Made by a program: the position numbers and the translations under genes | Notes under the pieces: generated by a model | Seen by the model: only the letters and a program-made list of their open reading frames with translations | Databases searched by the model: none | Told to the model about the DNA's origin: nothing | Shown here: in pieces, positions 46,256-60,273 of the stretch | Numbering within the stretch: the stretch's first letter is position 1 | How the letters are laid out: every line of letters starts with the position of its first letter | Assembly: GCA_020747065.1 (NCBI GenBank) | Contig: JAGMVK010000014.1 | Coordinates: 1,178,001 to 1,242,000 of the forward strand | Source of the DNA: Cadophora sp. MPI-SDFR-AT-0126 | Taxonomy: Eukaryota > Ascomycota > Leotiomycetes > Helotiales > Ploettnerulaceae | Direction: 5' to 3' | DNA length: 64,000 nt

Positions 46256-49200
46256 GCTAGCGACGCGTCGGGAAACGATGGCAGAAAAGTCTCGTAGATA
46301 AGGAAGGACGAAGGCGTCGAGGTGAATCAGAGGTTTGGGGCGACAATATTGTTGTTGAGACGATGCAAGGTGATATGACATGATACAATATCATCCTTCG
46401 CCATGTTCCTGGGTCCCGGGAAATAGGAGATTTGTTTACTTACTGACCTCTTTGCTGGATAGTCCAAGATCCAATATTGCTCTTGCTGCAAGCTGCGGTA
46501 TTCGAGTCGATGTCGGCAACTGCGTTACAATACTGCAATGCGAACTCCACGAGACAAAAACCAGCTGTATGTATGCGGTACTATGCAGGACAGGATGGAA
46601 CACTCGGAAGTCGACAAGACGGAGGCTGGATTATCGTTGCGCCCACGTAGCTGCAGGCTGGCTTGTCGCGGTAAGACAGGTCCTGGTCCTCGGCCTCGGG
46701 AGCAAGAAATTGCACGTGTAGCCGTCGTGGTCCCGTCCGATGTGCGACAGCAAAGGTCTGCTACGCCAGAGGACAACAGCGTCACGTTCAATCGCGTAAA
46801 GATGCGTATTGAGTTGGCGTTTTTCGAGGTTTCGCGAATAGCTTCAACTTTTTCGACAGGTTCGTTCCTGGCCTGGCCTGGGCTTGTCCTGGTTCGAGCG
46901 GCAGTGCTAGGGAGTCGTAGCTTCAACGGTATCGCATGTGCAGGCAGTGCTGTGCAGAAAGACTGGGAGTGCGCTGCGCTGTGAGTGCGGGAAGCAAGGA
47001 TAGGGGGCAGGATTTTGGGTTTGGATAGGGGGGGAACAGGCTTACGCCCGTTGAGATGATCCTGGGAGGAGAGGAGGAACTGACTGCAGAGGAGAAAACG
47101 CTGCCGAAAGCTTGATCCGAAGTGCACTGGGTTGGACCTGGCTTGCTGGGCTTCTGGCTGGTTGGTGATGAGATGGGGGACGACTTGATGGTGGAGGTGG
47201 CTAGAGAGACAGGGTAGGACAGGGGAGAAGTGCTGGCGAGGAGAGCCGAGGGGAAGAGCAACAACTGTGCGAAAGAGAAATCAGAAGGCTTGAGGTCTGT
47301 TCCTGTTGGCTTGCTTGTGCACACCCCAGGACTGTGCGTGCGACTGCGAGGTGCGTCGTGCAGTTGTGCACTGAGCTGCTGCAGGCAAAGGCAGGACAGA
47401 GAAGCAGGACAGGGCAGGGCAAGGCGAGGCAGGGGAGGAAGGGAGAGGCGTTGGATGGCTCCAAAACTTTCCTCCAAACAGGGACAAGGGCAGAAGAACA
47501 AGACCTTGGAGAGAAGTAACAGGGTTTCATTTTGGAGGGAATCGAAGCCTTTTGACAGGAGGAGAGGCGATCGAATAAGGCAAGCCTCCGCTGAAGAAGA
47601 AAAGAGGAGTCAACAGGGGGCGAAGAAAACGGCGTGGAAGCGATGAGAAGGACCGGGATTAATAATAGATCTCATCCTTTGAGAAACTACTTGTACTTAC
47701 CGAAAGAAAGTTGTCCAATTACAGCCTTTCATTCTATCAATCACAAAATCAGATATCTTCCTCCTCGTATCCGATATTCCTTTCTTCCTATCAACTGCTT
47801 TTTCTCAAGCCCTCACTTCTCGGACTTCATTGACTTCACATTAACAAACGCCTCCATCAACTTCATCAAATCATGAATCATACAGCGGAGCTCTCACATG
47901 TCATGATGCGGCAATGATTTCCAATAGTTCAAGGCGAGCTAGACTAGCTTCATTACCTACATGATGTGGACATGCTCTCAGCCGACAGCCAGACATCTCA
48001 CTGTGTCTCGACCAATCGTCGATATCTCGGCTTCGGCTTTTACCCCGTTTCCACCGTAAACCACGAAATTCTTCTAGAACCATTCCATCCTTTGGCTATC
48101 CTAAAGCAACGGAGCATGAACGGAAACAAGAAAGTCAAAATTCAATGTATTCCTTGCAGCTTCATCTGTGTGACGAACTCTCTGTGTTTTCCTATTATTG
48201 AATCAAATTTGGCCAGTCGAATTAGCTGCATCTCTGAAATTACTCAACAGCACCTGCATATATACCTAATAATTAAAGCCTCCCATATTGCATGACTAGT
48301 CTATTGTCACACCCGAAACGGATTATTAACTTGCTATCAGCTAATGTTTTCCACTCATCTCAAGAACAGATCAGATGTTCCCGTTTCCGAGCTCGAATCC
48401 TTCAAGAATAGGCCGCGCAACCGCATAAAATAGCATCGGAGATTCGTTTCCAGATTAGGAAGCTCGTCCATCAAACTTACCAGAATTCAAGCTGCACCGC
48501 ATCTGGTTGTTTTTGGCAAAGGCATCTCGCTTGCTCGTTTCCTTCCTCATCTTGGGCGGTCTTGGGCAGCGTTCCGATGCGAGATGAGCGGTGTTTCGTT
48601 CTGTCTCGTGCGCGTCCAGATTTCCAACTAGCGTTTCCAAACCGGCAAACCCGTTTCCTAGTTCAATTCTAGCCTCGTCTGACGATCTGGTCAGACTTTC
48701 TTCAAGCCATTTTAAGTTACAGAGCTAGCAGCGTCGATTCGGGAGTTCATGCAAGTAAACTAAAGCAGTGCAAAGGACGAGAATAATCTTCATCAAGTCG
48801 GCTACACTCCTTCGTACCATCTCACCACCTGTTCACATAGCCCAAGCCGTCTCACTCAAGTCTCCGGCCGTGGCGTCCCCTCAGGCGTTCGGCTGACCAG
48901 CTTTCCGGAGCTACACGCTGCATCAGTAAGTAACCTCTGACCAGAAGCCGGCCGCGACGAGAAGTACGGCAGAACTTTGATCGTATGCATAGTGCATAGC
49001 AGTCATAGATTCATCTGATATCAAGCCGTGCAACACACCGTATGCACTCGTATCAAACAAACCTCAAGAAACGCCACCATAATCATTCTTCGGCCATTCA
49101 TTTACACATAACATAATTATTTCGCCGTGCAAGAAACGAGTTTCTCGGCTCCGTATTGTAAGTTGCAAAGCGCTCCAGAGCAGATCGCGCAATCGGCCTC

Positions 49201-49882
49201 TATTCTTCATCACTCACTCCTTCCGACCCTCAATTCAAGTCTACTCGACCAAGGAAATTGGACCCCTGTCAATCCGTCCACAAAATATCCGTACCTCTTC
49301 TCTTTAGCCGGAATGAGTTCGTCCAAGATTCGATCGCTCTTTCCTTTGCTGCGTAATGTTTACTAATTATTTTGTGGACTTATGGAGGAGTAGGCTCCGA
49401 AATTTGCATGTTCTTTGCGCGTTCTTTTCAACGCACGCGACTCGCGTCAAATCGACTGAAATCAAGTACCATGGCCCGGTTTTCTCAGCAACGCCGAAGA
49501 AGAAAGAAATTGACCTTTCCACGACTGATGGAGCTGTCAGAAGTCCACCTCTCTTCCGTCATGTCCTTTCTCTTCAAATCGGATGGGGAAGAATACTTTT
49601 ATTTGAAGCTGTTATTCACAAAGATGAAGTGACGTCTAAACAAACTTGTTTAGTTGTTCGTCTGGCCCTGTCTGATGTGTCTGTATGGATATGTACGAAG
49701 CTTGACCCATGGCCGGCAGATAGATTATTTCTACAGGCCCTTCCAAAGAAGACTCCGGCATCGTGAACCATCCCATCCCATGCCTTCCCTTACACCCGTC
49801 CGCCCATCCATCCATCCATTCGTAAGGCTGGAGTTCCTGGCTCACTTCCCTGGCCTGGATGGCTGGCTGGCAGCTTGCCTGG

Positions 49883-49955
49883 GACTTCAACCCTCAGGCT
49901 TCTGAAGCCTTGTAAATGCCTCGGAGAATTTTATGAAAGCCCTGAGGGTTGAAGT
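49883..49955. repeat. 15-bp perfect inverted repeat, 43-nt loop
   Basis: ACTTCAACCCTCAGG at 49883-49897 is exactly reverse-complemented at 49941-49955. This could fold into a hairpin in DNA or RNA, or be a remnant of a small inverted-repeat element. No target-site duplication was identified. Confidence 0.8.
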
Positions 49956-52900
49956 GCCTGCCCTGCTGCGCCAGAAGACAGGGCGTCACCACCAACGGGC
50001 ACCACCGTCAAGCGGATGGCAGCCCTGACAAGCCGCGAAAACCATGCCCTGTGTGGACGATCTTGAAGCTCCATGAGCTTTCCACTGTAAAATCAAGGTA
50101 CGAACAAGGGTATATGGAGCTCGCCCTGCTTTCCAAGTTTGTCTCCCAACATGAGAAGATCACCAAAACCGAAGAAAAAACTTGAATTTCGGCATTAGGA
50201 GGCCCTCCCCGAAAACCCGTCTCGCAAAGTAAGATCTTCCGATTCCCCCAATCAAATCGATTCGCAAATCCCCTCCGCGAAGCTCATCAAGAACACACAT
50301 CCACAAAAATCAAAATCAAACACTCAGAAACCTTCACATGCACCCCTGTCACAGACCATGCCTGCCATCCAGACCACCCAGGCCGCCTTTGGCGGGGAGG
50401 GAGTTTAAAAGTGAAGGGGTGGTGTGGATGCCATGGCATGTGCCATCCATGACTCTTTATCCTTGTTCCCGGAAGAGTGTCATGGGAGGGGTGTTTATCC
50501 CTGACCTGACCATGGCAATGGCTTGTCAGAGGGGGTAGACGGTTGAGCGAATCGAATACCCTCCCTTGTTTGACAGCTGCTGGTCTCCCCCCTTTGTCGT
50601 GGGCTGGTGTTGGCGCGATGATGCCTGCCTGTCTAGCAAGTATTAACGAACATGTCAACATCATGTTGAATATCAAAACCGATACCATACCAGTCAGTTC
50701 ATCAACTTCAAAATTCATAAGCATAGAATTCGCCCCTTCAGCAATCTCAACAATTCGCCCAACTCGTAGTAAAGCTCACCGGCTAAACGGCAAGTGCCGG
50801 GGGCAAAGGGACATCAATCAATCGATACCTCGGTTCTGTCTCTTTTTTCTCTCTGCCGAGTACGAACCGTTCCTAGGGCACAAGATACGGAACGGTCAGT
50901 CACAGACTCAGTCGGGCACCACGCTACTATCCCGCTATCAAAACCAAGCCAAACTTTCATCTCGCAACCAAACCAACGCCAACAACAGCGCCAGGAGAAT
51001 AATCTTGCACAATCTCTAAACTCTAAATCAGCTAGCTGCCACGGAGTCGCCCATTCCTAGCAAGTAGAGCTCGATGATCGTTTCTCGAAACGTCTACTCT
51101 CCGCCACTCAGCATTTAACTTCTGCTCGCGTGGAGAGCAAGGAGCTTAGCTTTGCTACTTATTCTGTCTCGTCTAACCTTCTCAAGACTAGTGATTGTGT
51201 TAATAATAAATCTTCAAGCAAAAGAAACGGGACGGAGAAAATCCATATCCTGTTCAGAAGAGCCCCAAGATCAGATGCTTCTAAGCGACGGTTTGACGAT
51301 GCGTTCGTAGCGCGGCTTTTAAAGCTCATAAGTTGGAAATGTGGTCTGATTTTGACTTCACTTCCAACTCCTTCCGCGTTGATCTTCTGCATCTAATGAT
51401 TTTCAGGTTTGCACTTCCTGTGCTTCACATCACAAGTTCACAGCAACATGCAAGACATCCTATCCTCCTTTCCACTAACTAACAAGAAAACAGCATCTCA
51501 AATGAAGTTAGTGCTGATGAATTGCTCTCGCCTTCAGTCTCCACTCAAAATACTACAGACACGAAAATCAAACAATTGAAATTTCGCATTTCACAAACCC
51601 ATACACGCCCAAAGCGCAAGCAAAACAACGTCACATCCCATCACATCTCCCCATTCTTCTCATCCCGGACCCCCATCCGCGCATCGATCAATTCTCCGTC
51701 CGTTGTCTCACTCACTCCAAAACCCAAAGATCGCGGCCGACCCAGAATCTGAGCACGAGAACAGGGAAATGAGAAAAAGCACCGATAAGCAACAGAGAGA
51801 GAGAAACATTCTTCAAGCCATGACCCTGAAAAACATGTAAAATAATCCCCGAGATCACAGACGTGGAGACGCGACATCATCCGTATCCGTGTCTCTCAAC
51901 CCTCATCATCTCATCTCAGTATCATTACCGCAGGCAATCTGCGCATGCATCAAGGCATGAGATGAGGCTGCAGCTTTGCTTCCAAGCCAAGCACGCCCGC
52001 CCCCAAATCCAGACTCCAGAACGTAACCCTCGTCCGTCCATCACGGAAGTCTAGATCCTCACCGCCCTGTAACTATGAAAAGTGATGTGTTTACGAATCC
52101 CTCGAAAAAAGCAAGACAGAAACACGACATCGCGAGATGTAATATACCCTCATAGATCGCATATATGTTTAACGGTCAGGCCAGCTCAAGATTGATCCCT
52201 TATCACCCCCGTTTGCAAGATGACATATCCCTGTAGATAGCTCAAAAGAGGAGAGACACAATGCCACGTCAAACGTCAAGAAACGACAACCGACCGAGAC
52301 ATCCGTTTAACTCTGTCTCCAAAGCGATGTCATGTCTCTCTTCCTCTCCCCGCATCTCGAACAATCCGTTTGCTCCTTCTCGCAACCTCACAACCAACCA
52401 AGTCCAAATCAACAAGGCAGCTAATCCAGACACCACACAACTCAACTTGAGGTATTTAAAGCAGCGCACACAAAGCCGCAAACACCTGACATTCAATCGG
52501 AAGAAGACCAGCCCCCTCACCTTTTGCACCGTGCATATCGCGCGCATATGGCTCTCCACCAATCACTACCCCTCTCAGCCCTATATCGAACTCCCATATA
52601 CCCTCCCTCGGCGAATTGTCGCCTTTCACATTCTTCATATTGCGCCGGGGGTTGGTGCTTTGTACTACCTACCTATACAAGTATTCTACATACGGTACAT
52701 ACTGCCGGTACAAAGGAGATAATAAACTGCGCCGTGGATTAACATTGATGTGGTGGACGGAGAATTGAACAAAGGGATGAAGTGAGTAAGCCACAATATA
52801 TTTCCGCGTCATAACGTTACCTTTGTTAATTTACCTCTGCATACCGCACTTCCCTTCCTCCCCGACCTGACCCTACCCTCCTCCTCAACTCCATCTCCTC

Positions 52901-54880
52901 ACCAATCCAAAAAGAAAAAAAATACCTCTGAACAGCTAGCTAGTCCCTCCACTCAGTCCTCACCTCTATCCCGTTCCAGTATCACTTAGTCACTTCTTTG
53001 CTATTATTACACGGAACCACACGGAACCGGAATTGTAGACCAAGAGCCCAATGCAGCTAGACAGGGAAGAAGTGCCGATGCGAGGTTCGAAAATATACAT
53101 GCGTCATGTATAACATAACAGCAGATTTTATTTTCTCTTCCTCTGCCCCCTCGAAACAAGTACCCATTTAAGTCTAAACGCGCTTTGGTTTTTCTTTCTT
53201 TTTCGGCCACGTCTACACAAGTACTGTTTCTCCCAAGGTCTTCCCGGTTGGCGTTCTGTATTGTTGTCTCTAGATTACGAATACACTAAACCGCAGTACT
53301 GATTCCAAGAACTGAACGTACGTTCGCTACGCTTCATCGATCGTTCATGGGATGTCATTGGATCGCCCCTTTCCTCTGCAGCTCTACTTGTACATGGGTA
53401 CCTACCACTCTGTCCTCTAGCCCGCTAGGTAAAGTTGCTTGTACCATTGTTCTATTTCCGCGCACAGTATCATCATGTACAAGCACATACCTCATGCAAG
53501 ACGAGAGATTAAATCACGCTTCGTCAGCTCTGACTGAAAGTCTTACCAATACATTGAAGTTGAAGGAGATGAAATCTGTTCTGCGCAGGGGCAATACCAT
53601 CTCATCAAGAAAGCGTGCATAGCTCCCGTTTGAGAATTTGGTAACCCCCATTCCTTCCCAACCCCTTCACTTACCAAACATGACATGGAGGGGACGGGAA
53701 CCCAGGTAAGGAGGATAACCCCCATCCCAATGATTCCCTTGCTTTCAAGCTGTCCCGTTACTTGCAATTCCTTCGCTGTGTTCTCTTCAGGGGATGGGTG
53801 GGCTGGCTTGCTGACCTCAGGCTCCAGGGAAACAGTATCCTTGAGCTCTAAGGGGAGATCTTGCCACCACCTATGATCCAGCCTGTCGTGCTGATGTGGT
53901 TCATGGACTGTGAGGATTGCTAGAGCAACAGGGACTTTCCAATGTGGAGATATGCTTTTTGAGACCTTCAGACTTCAGCAAGGCTGCGAGGCTGGAGAAG
54001 AGGGTCGTGATCGAGATGGGAGGTGATGGAGGGGAGGCTGTGAATTGAGTTTCCTTGGCTGTGCTTTGTTGTAGCCGTATCTTAGAAGTTCGATCTCCTA
54101 ACATCCTTACTGAGTCTTTCGCACATCTAAATGCAAGTTCATACATCTTCTGTCTTTTGTTCTTCGACCTCTATACATTTATTCCGATCGAGATGAAGCC
54201 TCACGTGAACCTCTCACATGACTTCGAATGCTCACCGAAGTGGTTGTTCCTGCCCCTTTGCTGGTGCTTGGTCAATATCGCTTTCTCTTCATCCTCACTT
54301 ATGCTACTTCAATATACCATCCCACTTTGTCTGTTCACCTACAGTACTCTACCTCTCTTATCTCTCCATCCATCCCAACTTTCCCTTCCCCCTCCAAATG
54401 CACGTGCATCATCACCTCACCTTGCGCCCAAAGCACGACATCGCCCAAACAGGCAACATCCGCACCAGATCCCCCTCTCAATCTCCCTTCTTCGCGTCTT
54501 CCATACAAGCATCGCCAACCCAGAGCTTGGAATCCCAAGACGTGGTTGGCGGGCAAAAGCAAAAGATGGAGTTGTGACGACGGGCACATACATCATGAGG
54601 GGTGGGCCGATGTTGATATCAAGTGCATCCGGATGGCATCTTGATGTAACGGTCAACCGACAGTGAGAGGCCGGATGTGTTGATCCTGAAATTTGTAAAG
54701 CTGCAGCTAAGGTGGGTAGGTGGGTATGATGTAGGTGGAATGGAATTTTATTCTCGACTTCTAGATTTCTCTTCTTCTGTTGTTGCACTTCGCTTGTGAG
54801 AGTTTGCCTCATTTCTTGAACTGGACAAACACTGTTGCCCGTCCCCAAAACCCTCAATATATGGGTGTATATCCTCAAGA

Positions 54881-56567
54881 ATGGCAACTTCGGATCCTGA
54901 AAAGCACGCCTCCTCTCCTACCTTCCCATCACCAGATACCATCTCCCCAGCCGTCTCGACCACACATCTTGACGATAACTATGAAGTCTACAAAATCAGT
55001 AAAGAACTACAAGTCGAGCCTGCCGAGGTCAAGCGCGTACTTCGAAAGATAGACTTCCGTATCATTCCCATCCTATTCGTGACATACATGTTGCAATATC
55101 TGGACAAAAACTCGATCAATTTTGCCAGTGTATATGGGCTGAAAGATGGGACGCATTTGAAGGGGCAGGATTATTCGTGGCTAGGTAATTACCCTCTCTT
55201 CTACCCAGATCATCCTCATATTCTCAAATCATGTACTTGAGCAGAGCTGTTGACCAACAAATAAAGGGTCAATCTTCTACTTCGGATATCTATTTGCGCA
55301 GTTTCCAGCAGGATACTTCCTCCAACGCCTCCGCATCGGCAAAGTCCTCTCGCTGACCACCATCGCCTGGGGAATAATTCTCATCACCACCCCAGCATGT
55401 ACATCCTTCGCCGGGATGGCCACAAACCGCTTCCTCCTCGGCGCGCTCGAAGCCAGCATCAACCCCGGCTTCGTCCTCCTGATGTCAATGTGGTACACAT
55501 CCGCCGAGCAGCCTCTCCGCCTCGAAATCTACTACTGCACAAACGGTATAGCGACGATGTTTGGTGGACTCATCGGCTACGCTGTAGGACACATCACGAC
55601 CGGCCTCCCGAAATGGATGTATGTGTTTTTGATCTTCGGATCCATAAGCATATTTTGGGGCATCGTCTCCCTCATCTTTCTCCCAGATAACATCTCAACC
55701 GCCAAATTCCTTACCGAGCACGAACGCAGTATCGCCGTCAACCGCGTAGCAGCCAACAGACAGGGCGTCAAGAACAAGCATTTCTCAACGTACCAAGCTA
55801 TCCAGACAGCCAAAGATCCTAAAACATGGATCTTGTTCGTCATGGCTGTTGGTGCTCAGGTGCCTAATTCTGCGTTGACGAGTTTCGCCAGTATCATTGT
55901 GGGTAGTTTTGGATTTGATACCTTGGGGACTCAGTACCTTCAGATTCCTGGTGGTGCGGTGCAGTTTCTCGCCTTGATCACAGGCGGCTGGGTGTGTACG
56001 AAGTGGCCGGCCAATATCCGGTGCCCAACAATGATCTTTGCAAACTCAGTCTGCATTCTTGGAGCGGGACTGTTGGTGGGTTTACCTAATGACAACAAGT
56101 GGGGCAGGTTGGTGGCACTTTGGCTGTGTTATTTCCAAGGATTGGGATTCAGTCTGAGCTTGACAATGGTGAGCAGCAATGTTGCAGGGTACACGAAGAA
56201 GCAGTTAACTGGTGCCGTCCTGTTTACTGGTTACTGCGTGGGGAACATCATTGGGCCGCAGACATTTATTAACAGTGAGAAGCGTAAGTCTCATCTCGCT
56301 CCTTTCATCCTCGCTTAGGATGTAACGTTTGTTGACATCATCACAGCCGGCTACCACAGTGCCTACATTGCCATGTTAGTAGGCTACTCTGTCAAGCTCG
56401 CTGCAGTTATTGTGCTCTACATCTACATGTGGCGATCCAATAAGTCAAGAGATGCGGAGCAGGCAGCTCGAGAGGAGTTGTCAGAGGACGAGGCAAGAGA
56501 GGCGATTGAGAAGGGGATGTTGGATGTTACGGAGATTGATAACAGAGGGTTCAGATATACCTTGTGA
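54881..56567 (+). CDS. MFS transporter, allantoate permease (anion:cation symporter) type
   Basis: A plasma-membrane major-facilitator carrier. Three exons (54881-55184, 55267-56283, 56347-56567) give 513 residues with consistent phase. A hydrophilic N-terminus of about 65 residues precedes the first membrane helix, IIPILFVTYMLQYLDKNSINFAS, whose YLD.NSINFA is typical of the Dal5/Tna1 family of acid and vitamin carriers. Family-typical segments follow: FAQFPAGYFLQRLRIGK, RFLLGALEASINPGFVLL, and WYTSAEQPLRLEIYY between helices 4 and 5. The cytosolic loop (FLTEHERSIAVNRVAANRQG) and the later NVAGYTKKQLTGAVLFTGYC with GNIIGPQ are also characteristic. The C-terminus is acidic. The substrate is probably a small organic acid or amide but cannot be fixed. 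It stands alone, 3.9 kb upstream of the cutinase. Confidence 0.92.
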
Positions 56568-57375
56568 TGGAATGCACTGAATCCGAGTAGTCATATATAT
56601 TCTTGTTCACATTGGGCATGTTATTGTACTGTGCTCCGAAGACATGGTCCAATTGGGAGACATGTCAGGTGCCATTGCTTTAGCCATACATGCTAGAGCA
56701 TGTTTCCCTAACCACAAACAAAGTTAGTTACTTTTGGGGGTTCCCGTACAGCTTACACCAATAATGTCACTCCTCAGTCAAAGCTCGATTCGTCAATAAA
56801 TCTACTCGTCAATCAAGCATGCAGAAAGTAAATAAAGTGCTGACCCGAGAGAACCGAGAGACAGCGATCGCACGTGAGACCACACATACATTACATCCTC
56901 TGCACCTTGCAGCATCACCTCCATTATATCAATCTTCTCAATTTCACCCAAGCATTACAGTAATATATCGTCCTTTCATAGGATTCGCCCTCCTTTGAGC
57001 AGCGCAACCGTATCACCACCCAGCGAAATCTCGAACCCCCAGAGGCAAGACGCCTCTCCTCCACCACAAGCAATGACGGAAATGACCGCAAAACATACCA
57101 GCGAAGGAAACGGATCAAAGCAGTATACTACTGTACCGTATGCCCCCGCCAGCCCGATCCCCCACACCCAGAACCAAACCATCCGAAACCCTCCTCACCA
57201 AAACTAACACACACAACTCCATACTAGCAGCTCCCCCCATTCCCCCAATGCTGAAAAACTCGTGACAAACTCCTCACCACAAGCACCACCTCCCCTCATC
57301 ATCGCCCAACCCCCAAACTCCCCAACCGCAACCGAACGCAACCGAAAAAATCAACCTCACCATCAAACCCAGCCC

Positions 57376-57525
57376 ATGGACCCCGTACACATCCGCGGCG
57401 GAAGAAGAACCCGCCTCTGCTGTTTCTGTATCCCTGTCCCGTGTTGTTGGGCCTGTGGCGATGACGATGAGGATGAGGATGATGGTGGTGAAGAAGATTG
57501 TTATGATTCGTGTTGTGATTTTTGA
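57376..57525 (+). CDS. Small Cys-rich, acidic-tailed frame, doubtful
   Basis: A 49-codon frame from ATG encodes a basic start (VHIRGGRRTR), a Cys-rich centre with paired cysteines (CCFCIPVPCCWACG), then an acidic run and a final Cys-rich end. The frame is open further upstream without an ATG. A Ser/Pro-rich plus-strand frame at 56995-57207 could be an upstream exon, but I could not establish a clean splice. No signal peptide is seen. Confidence 0.25.
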   Translation: MDPVHIRGGRRTRLCCFCIPVPCCWACGDDDEDEDDGGEEDCYDSCCDF

Positions 57526-60266
57526 GGGATGTGTTTCTTTTGTCCGGGGTTAGGGGTGGGAGTAGGTGGGATGGAGGATGATGGGGAAGGGGAAGGGGAA
57601 GTAGGTGGGTTGGGGGTATGGGGAGAATAGGAACGCCGGTCTGTGAGGTGAGGTGAATGATGTGTGTGGCTTTGGAAGAGGAGCAGGGGAAGTAACGTTG
57701 AATGAGATTTTGAGGTCGTTGAGAGGTATCGGCTTTGAAATGAGGCGATCTCCTTTGGTTGAAAAGACTCGATGCAGGCGTTAGGCAGGTTATGTGGAAT
57801 CCTTCACCATCCCTCTCACGACTCTGGTTCAGAAATGGACCTGCTGCATAAGTTGAAACCCTATAGCAGGAAAGTTTAGAGAATTGAAGCGATCCAAAAC
57901 CTACACCAACAGTTCAATCAAAGAGTAGCGAGACTTTTGACAGATTTTGGATAGGAACGCTGCTATCCTGACTCTCGAGTTTACCGTAGAAGTCTCTAGT
58001 ACCGTTGTAGTTTTGCTAGAAGCTGTTGAATGGGTAATGGATAATATTGACACATCACGTATGTCAAACATCAAGCACTAAGTCCGAAGTCTGGCCTCCG
58101 ATCCAGTTTCATTTGGTAGACAGAACGGCTTGCAAGCTAACATGTTCTGAGTTCAAGTGCTCACTGCTCACGCCTCTTCTGACATTGTCAGCGTCCTCGG
58201 GGTATATGTCAAAGCGATTGAGTTATGAGATGGGCTTGTGGGCGAAAGGCCGTCAGATACGAGTATTTGCTACGATGAAAGATACGGATAGGAAGTTGAC
58301 GAGAAGACGTAGTCTTAAGCCCATTGTGATGTACTTTAGATTTTAAAGATATCTGAAATGTGAAGTTGAAAAGTAGAACGCATTATAATTTACTGTATAT
58401 CTTAAATCAATATGACGTATGAAGTTGAGCAGTGGACGTAAATTTTTATCAAATGGATGATAACTGGTTGGGTATCAAAGACGGGGCGAGAGGGGTTATG
58501 TGCCTCTTTCTATGATTTGCAGATGAGATTGGTATGTGATCTTAAAATTTCTGCGGAAAGTGAGATAGCTGCAGTGACTTCCAGTAGGATTCACAAGGTT
58601 GTCAGGTGTGGCCCCTCTTGTTTCACATTCAGTTGGTGGAGGACTAACTGGGTTGTACTCCTCTCTTATGCTTGAGATTGTCAAGCGGGCCATCAAATGA
58701 GCTACAATGCTGTACAAGGAACAACCGCAATAATGTTGATGACTGATAAAGCCTCCTTGTAAACAAAAGTAATAGCGGTACTCACTTTCACGGTGATTTC
58801 TCGGGGGGTACCAGGCACCGCGGAAGATAGGCTATCAGAATCAGGTACGGTCTATTTTCCCGTACCACCTCACTAAAACGAAGCTATGGGTTTTACTGCT
58901 GCCCCGGAATGTGCTTAGGGCACTTTGACATGTGCTTGTGGAAATGTGGGGGATTGAGATGCTTGCTCGTTCTAGACATAGCGAAATTTGAGGATAGTAA
59001 ATGTATTCTTTATGTTTTGACCCTTACACGTCTTCTCACCATCCCAATAATCTTTATTCTCCCCCTCCCATATTGATATCGACACGGAAAAGGAGAAATT
59101 AACTTAGTCTTAAGACGATGATCATTGCTGTCTTGATATTCACAGTCGTCGGCATCTATGGTACTGCCGCCTCCTTTTAAATGCTTCTAACTGTGTTCCA
59201 CCCTGCCTAAGTTCATCTGAAGCATAGGCAATAATTTCATGCGCTGGATTTGCCTGTGAGTCTTGGATGATCTTGAGTCATTTGCCAATTTTTGATTTTG
59301 GATGCTTTCTAAATATTGGTGATGGTAAGTATGGGCGTTGGTACGAGAGAACGCCTACACTTCTCAAAAAGCTTTAATCATTGCTACACGGACGTACTCA
59401 AATTTTGTACGACGAGCATTTTGAGGATGTGTGAACGGAGCTCATGTTGCTTCTTCAGTATTGTATGCATCAAACGAATAGCTATTTACACTTTTTGTTT
59501 CCGTCTCACCATCCGACTAGAGACTATGCATCCGAAATGCAATTCGCTTGGACAACATGTGCTTGGATAGCTGGCGAGAAACCAATGAGAATTTACTCTG
59601 CAAAATGCATTGACCAGAGCTGCCAGTAACGAGCTGACTGGTGTCATGCAAAGAATAACCAATCTAGGTGAGGCGATTCGGCTGGAGATCTGAACCCAGA
59701 TCATGGGACCACACAAACATATGTACCCCGCAATATCCAGGATCGATGCAGCCATCCCGCCCGCAAAGCATTTCCCCTCTGACTCTGGGCCTCCAAGAAG
59801 AGAAGGTCGTCCTTGTTTCCACACATTGAAAACCAGTGTAAATCTGGTGGTAAACCCAAACGCCGAGGTGTTTCGTCGCTGTTTAGGTAAATCCTGAGGG
59901 TGCCAAGCATGCCAACTGATCTTGATCGTTTTAAAGTCGGCTGATGGCGCCCGGCAGCTCTTCAGATCATCAAATAGGGGCTTCAAACTTGGTAGGACCT
60001 AGGGCTCAATACATGTTTACCTCGGTAATGAATTGTTTTTGGTGAGGGGATGGCTGTCTTGGTGGAGTGGATTTGAAATCTCAGGAAAGACCTCGAGCGT
60101 TTTGTTGTTGTACAAACACCAGACGGGTGACGATGAGTTGCGATTGGTTGAACACTGCATGTTTGCCAACTCGCGATGAACCGTCCGAGGTTTTTGAGAT
60201 ACACGGCATCGGAATCTTGAGTAGATGAGTAGGAAAGTTGAAATGAATGAAGGAAGAGCATCGAAG

Positions 60267-60273
60267 TATATAA
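60267..60273 (+). promoter_or_regulatory. TATA box of cutinase gene
   Basis: TATATAA (followed by G) lies about 155 bp upstream of the cutinase ATG, with a CT-rich leader between them, as expected for a strongly regulated fungal promoter. Confidence 0.5.

Larger units (their letters stand above)
43336..54880. other. 11.5 kb gene-poor interval
   Basis: I find no gene with recognisable domains in this interval. The part nearest 43.3 kb should contain the promoter and possibly a spliced leader of the Gln-rich regulator. Many 60-200-codon frames exist on both strands (for example 46525-47127 and 46923-47501 minus, 52261-52722 and 54055-54666 plus). They overlap in different frames and are Ser/Pro/Arg-rich, as low-complexity DNA produces. 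Local G-rich or purine-rich runs occur near 47390-47460, and CCATCC runs near 49800 and 54360. Long noncoding transcripts are possible but cannot be shown from sequence. Confidence 0.5.

Noticed and set aside
46525..47501. Minus-strand frames of about 190-200 codons
   Set aside because: They overlap each other in different frames and are Ser/Pro/Arg-rich, as G/C-skewed low-complexity DNA gives by chance. No family resemblance was seen.
54055..54666. Plus-strand 203-codon frame upstream of the MFS gene
   Set aside because: It has two other long overlapping plus-strand frames, no domain, and a composition driven by C/T-rich DNA.
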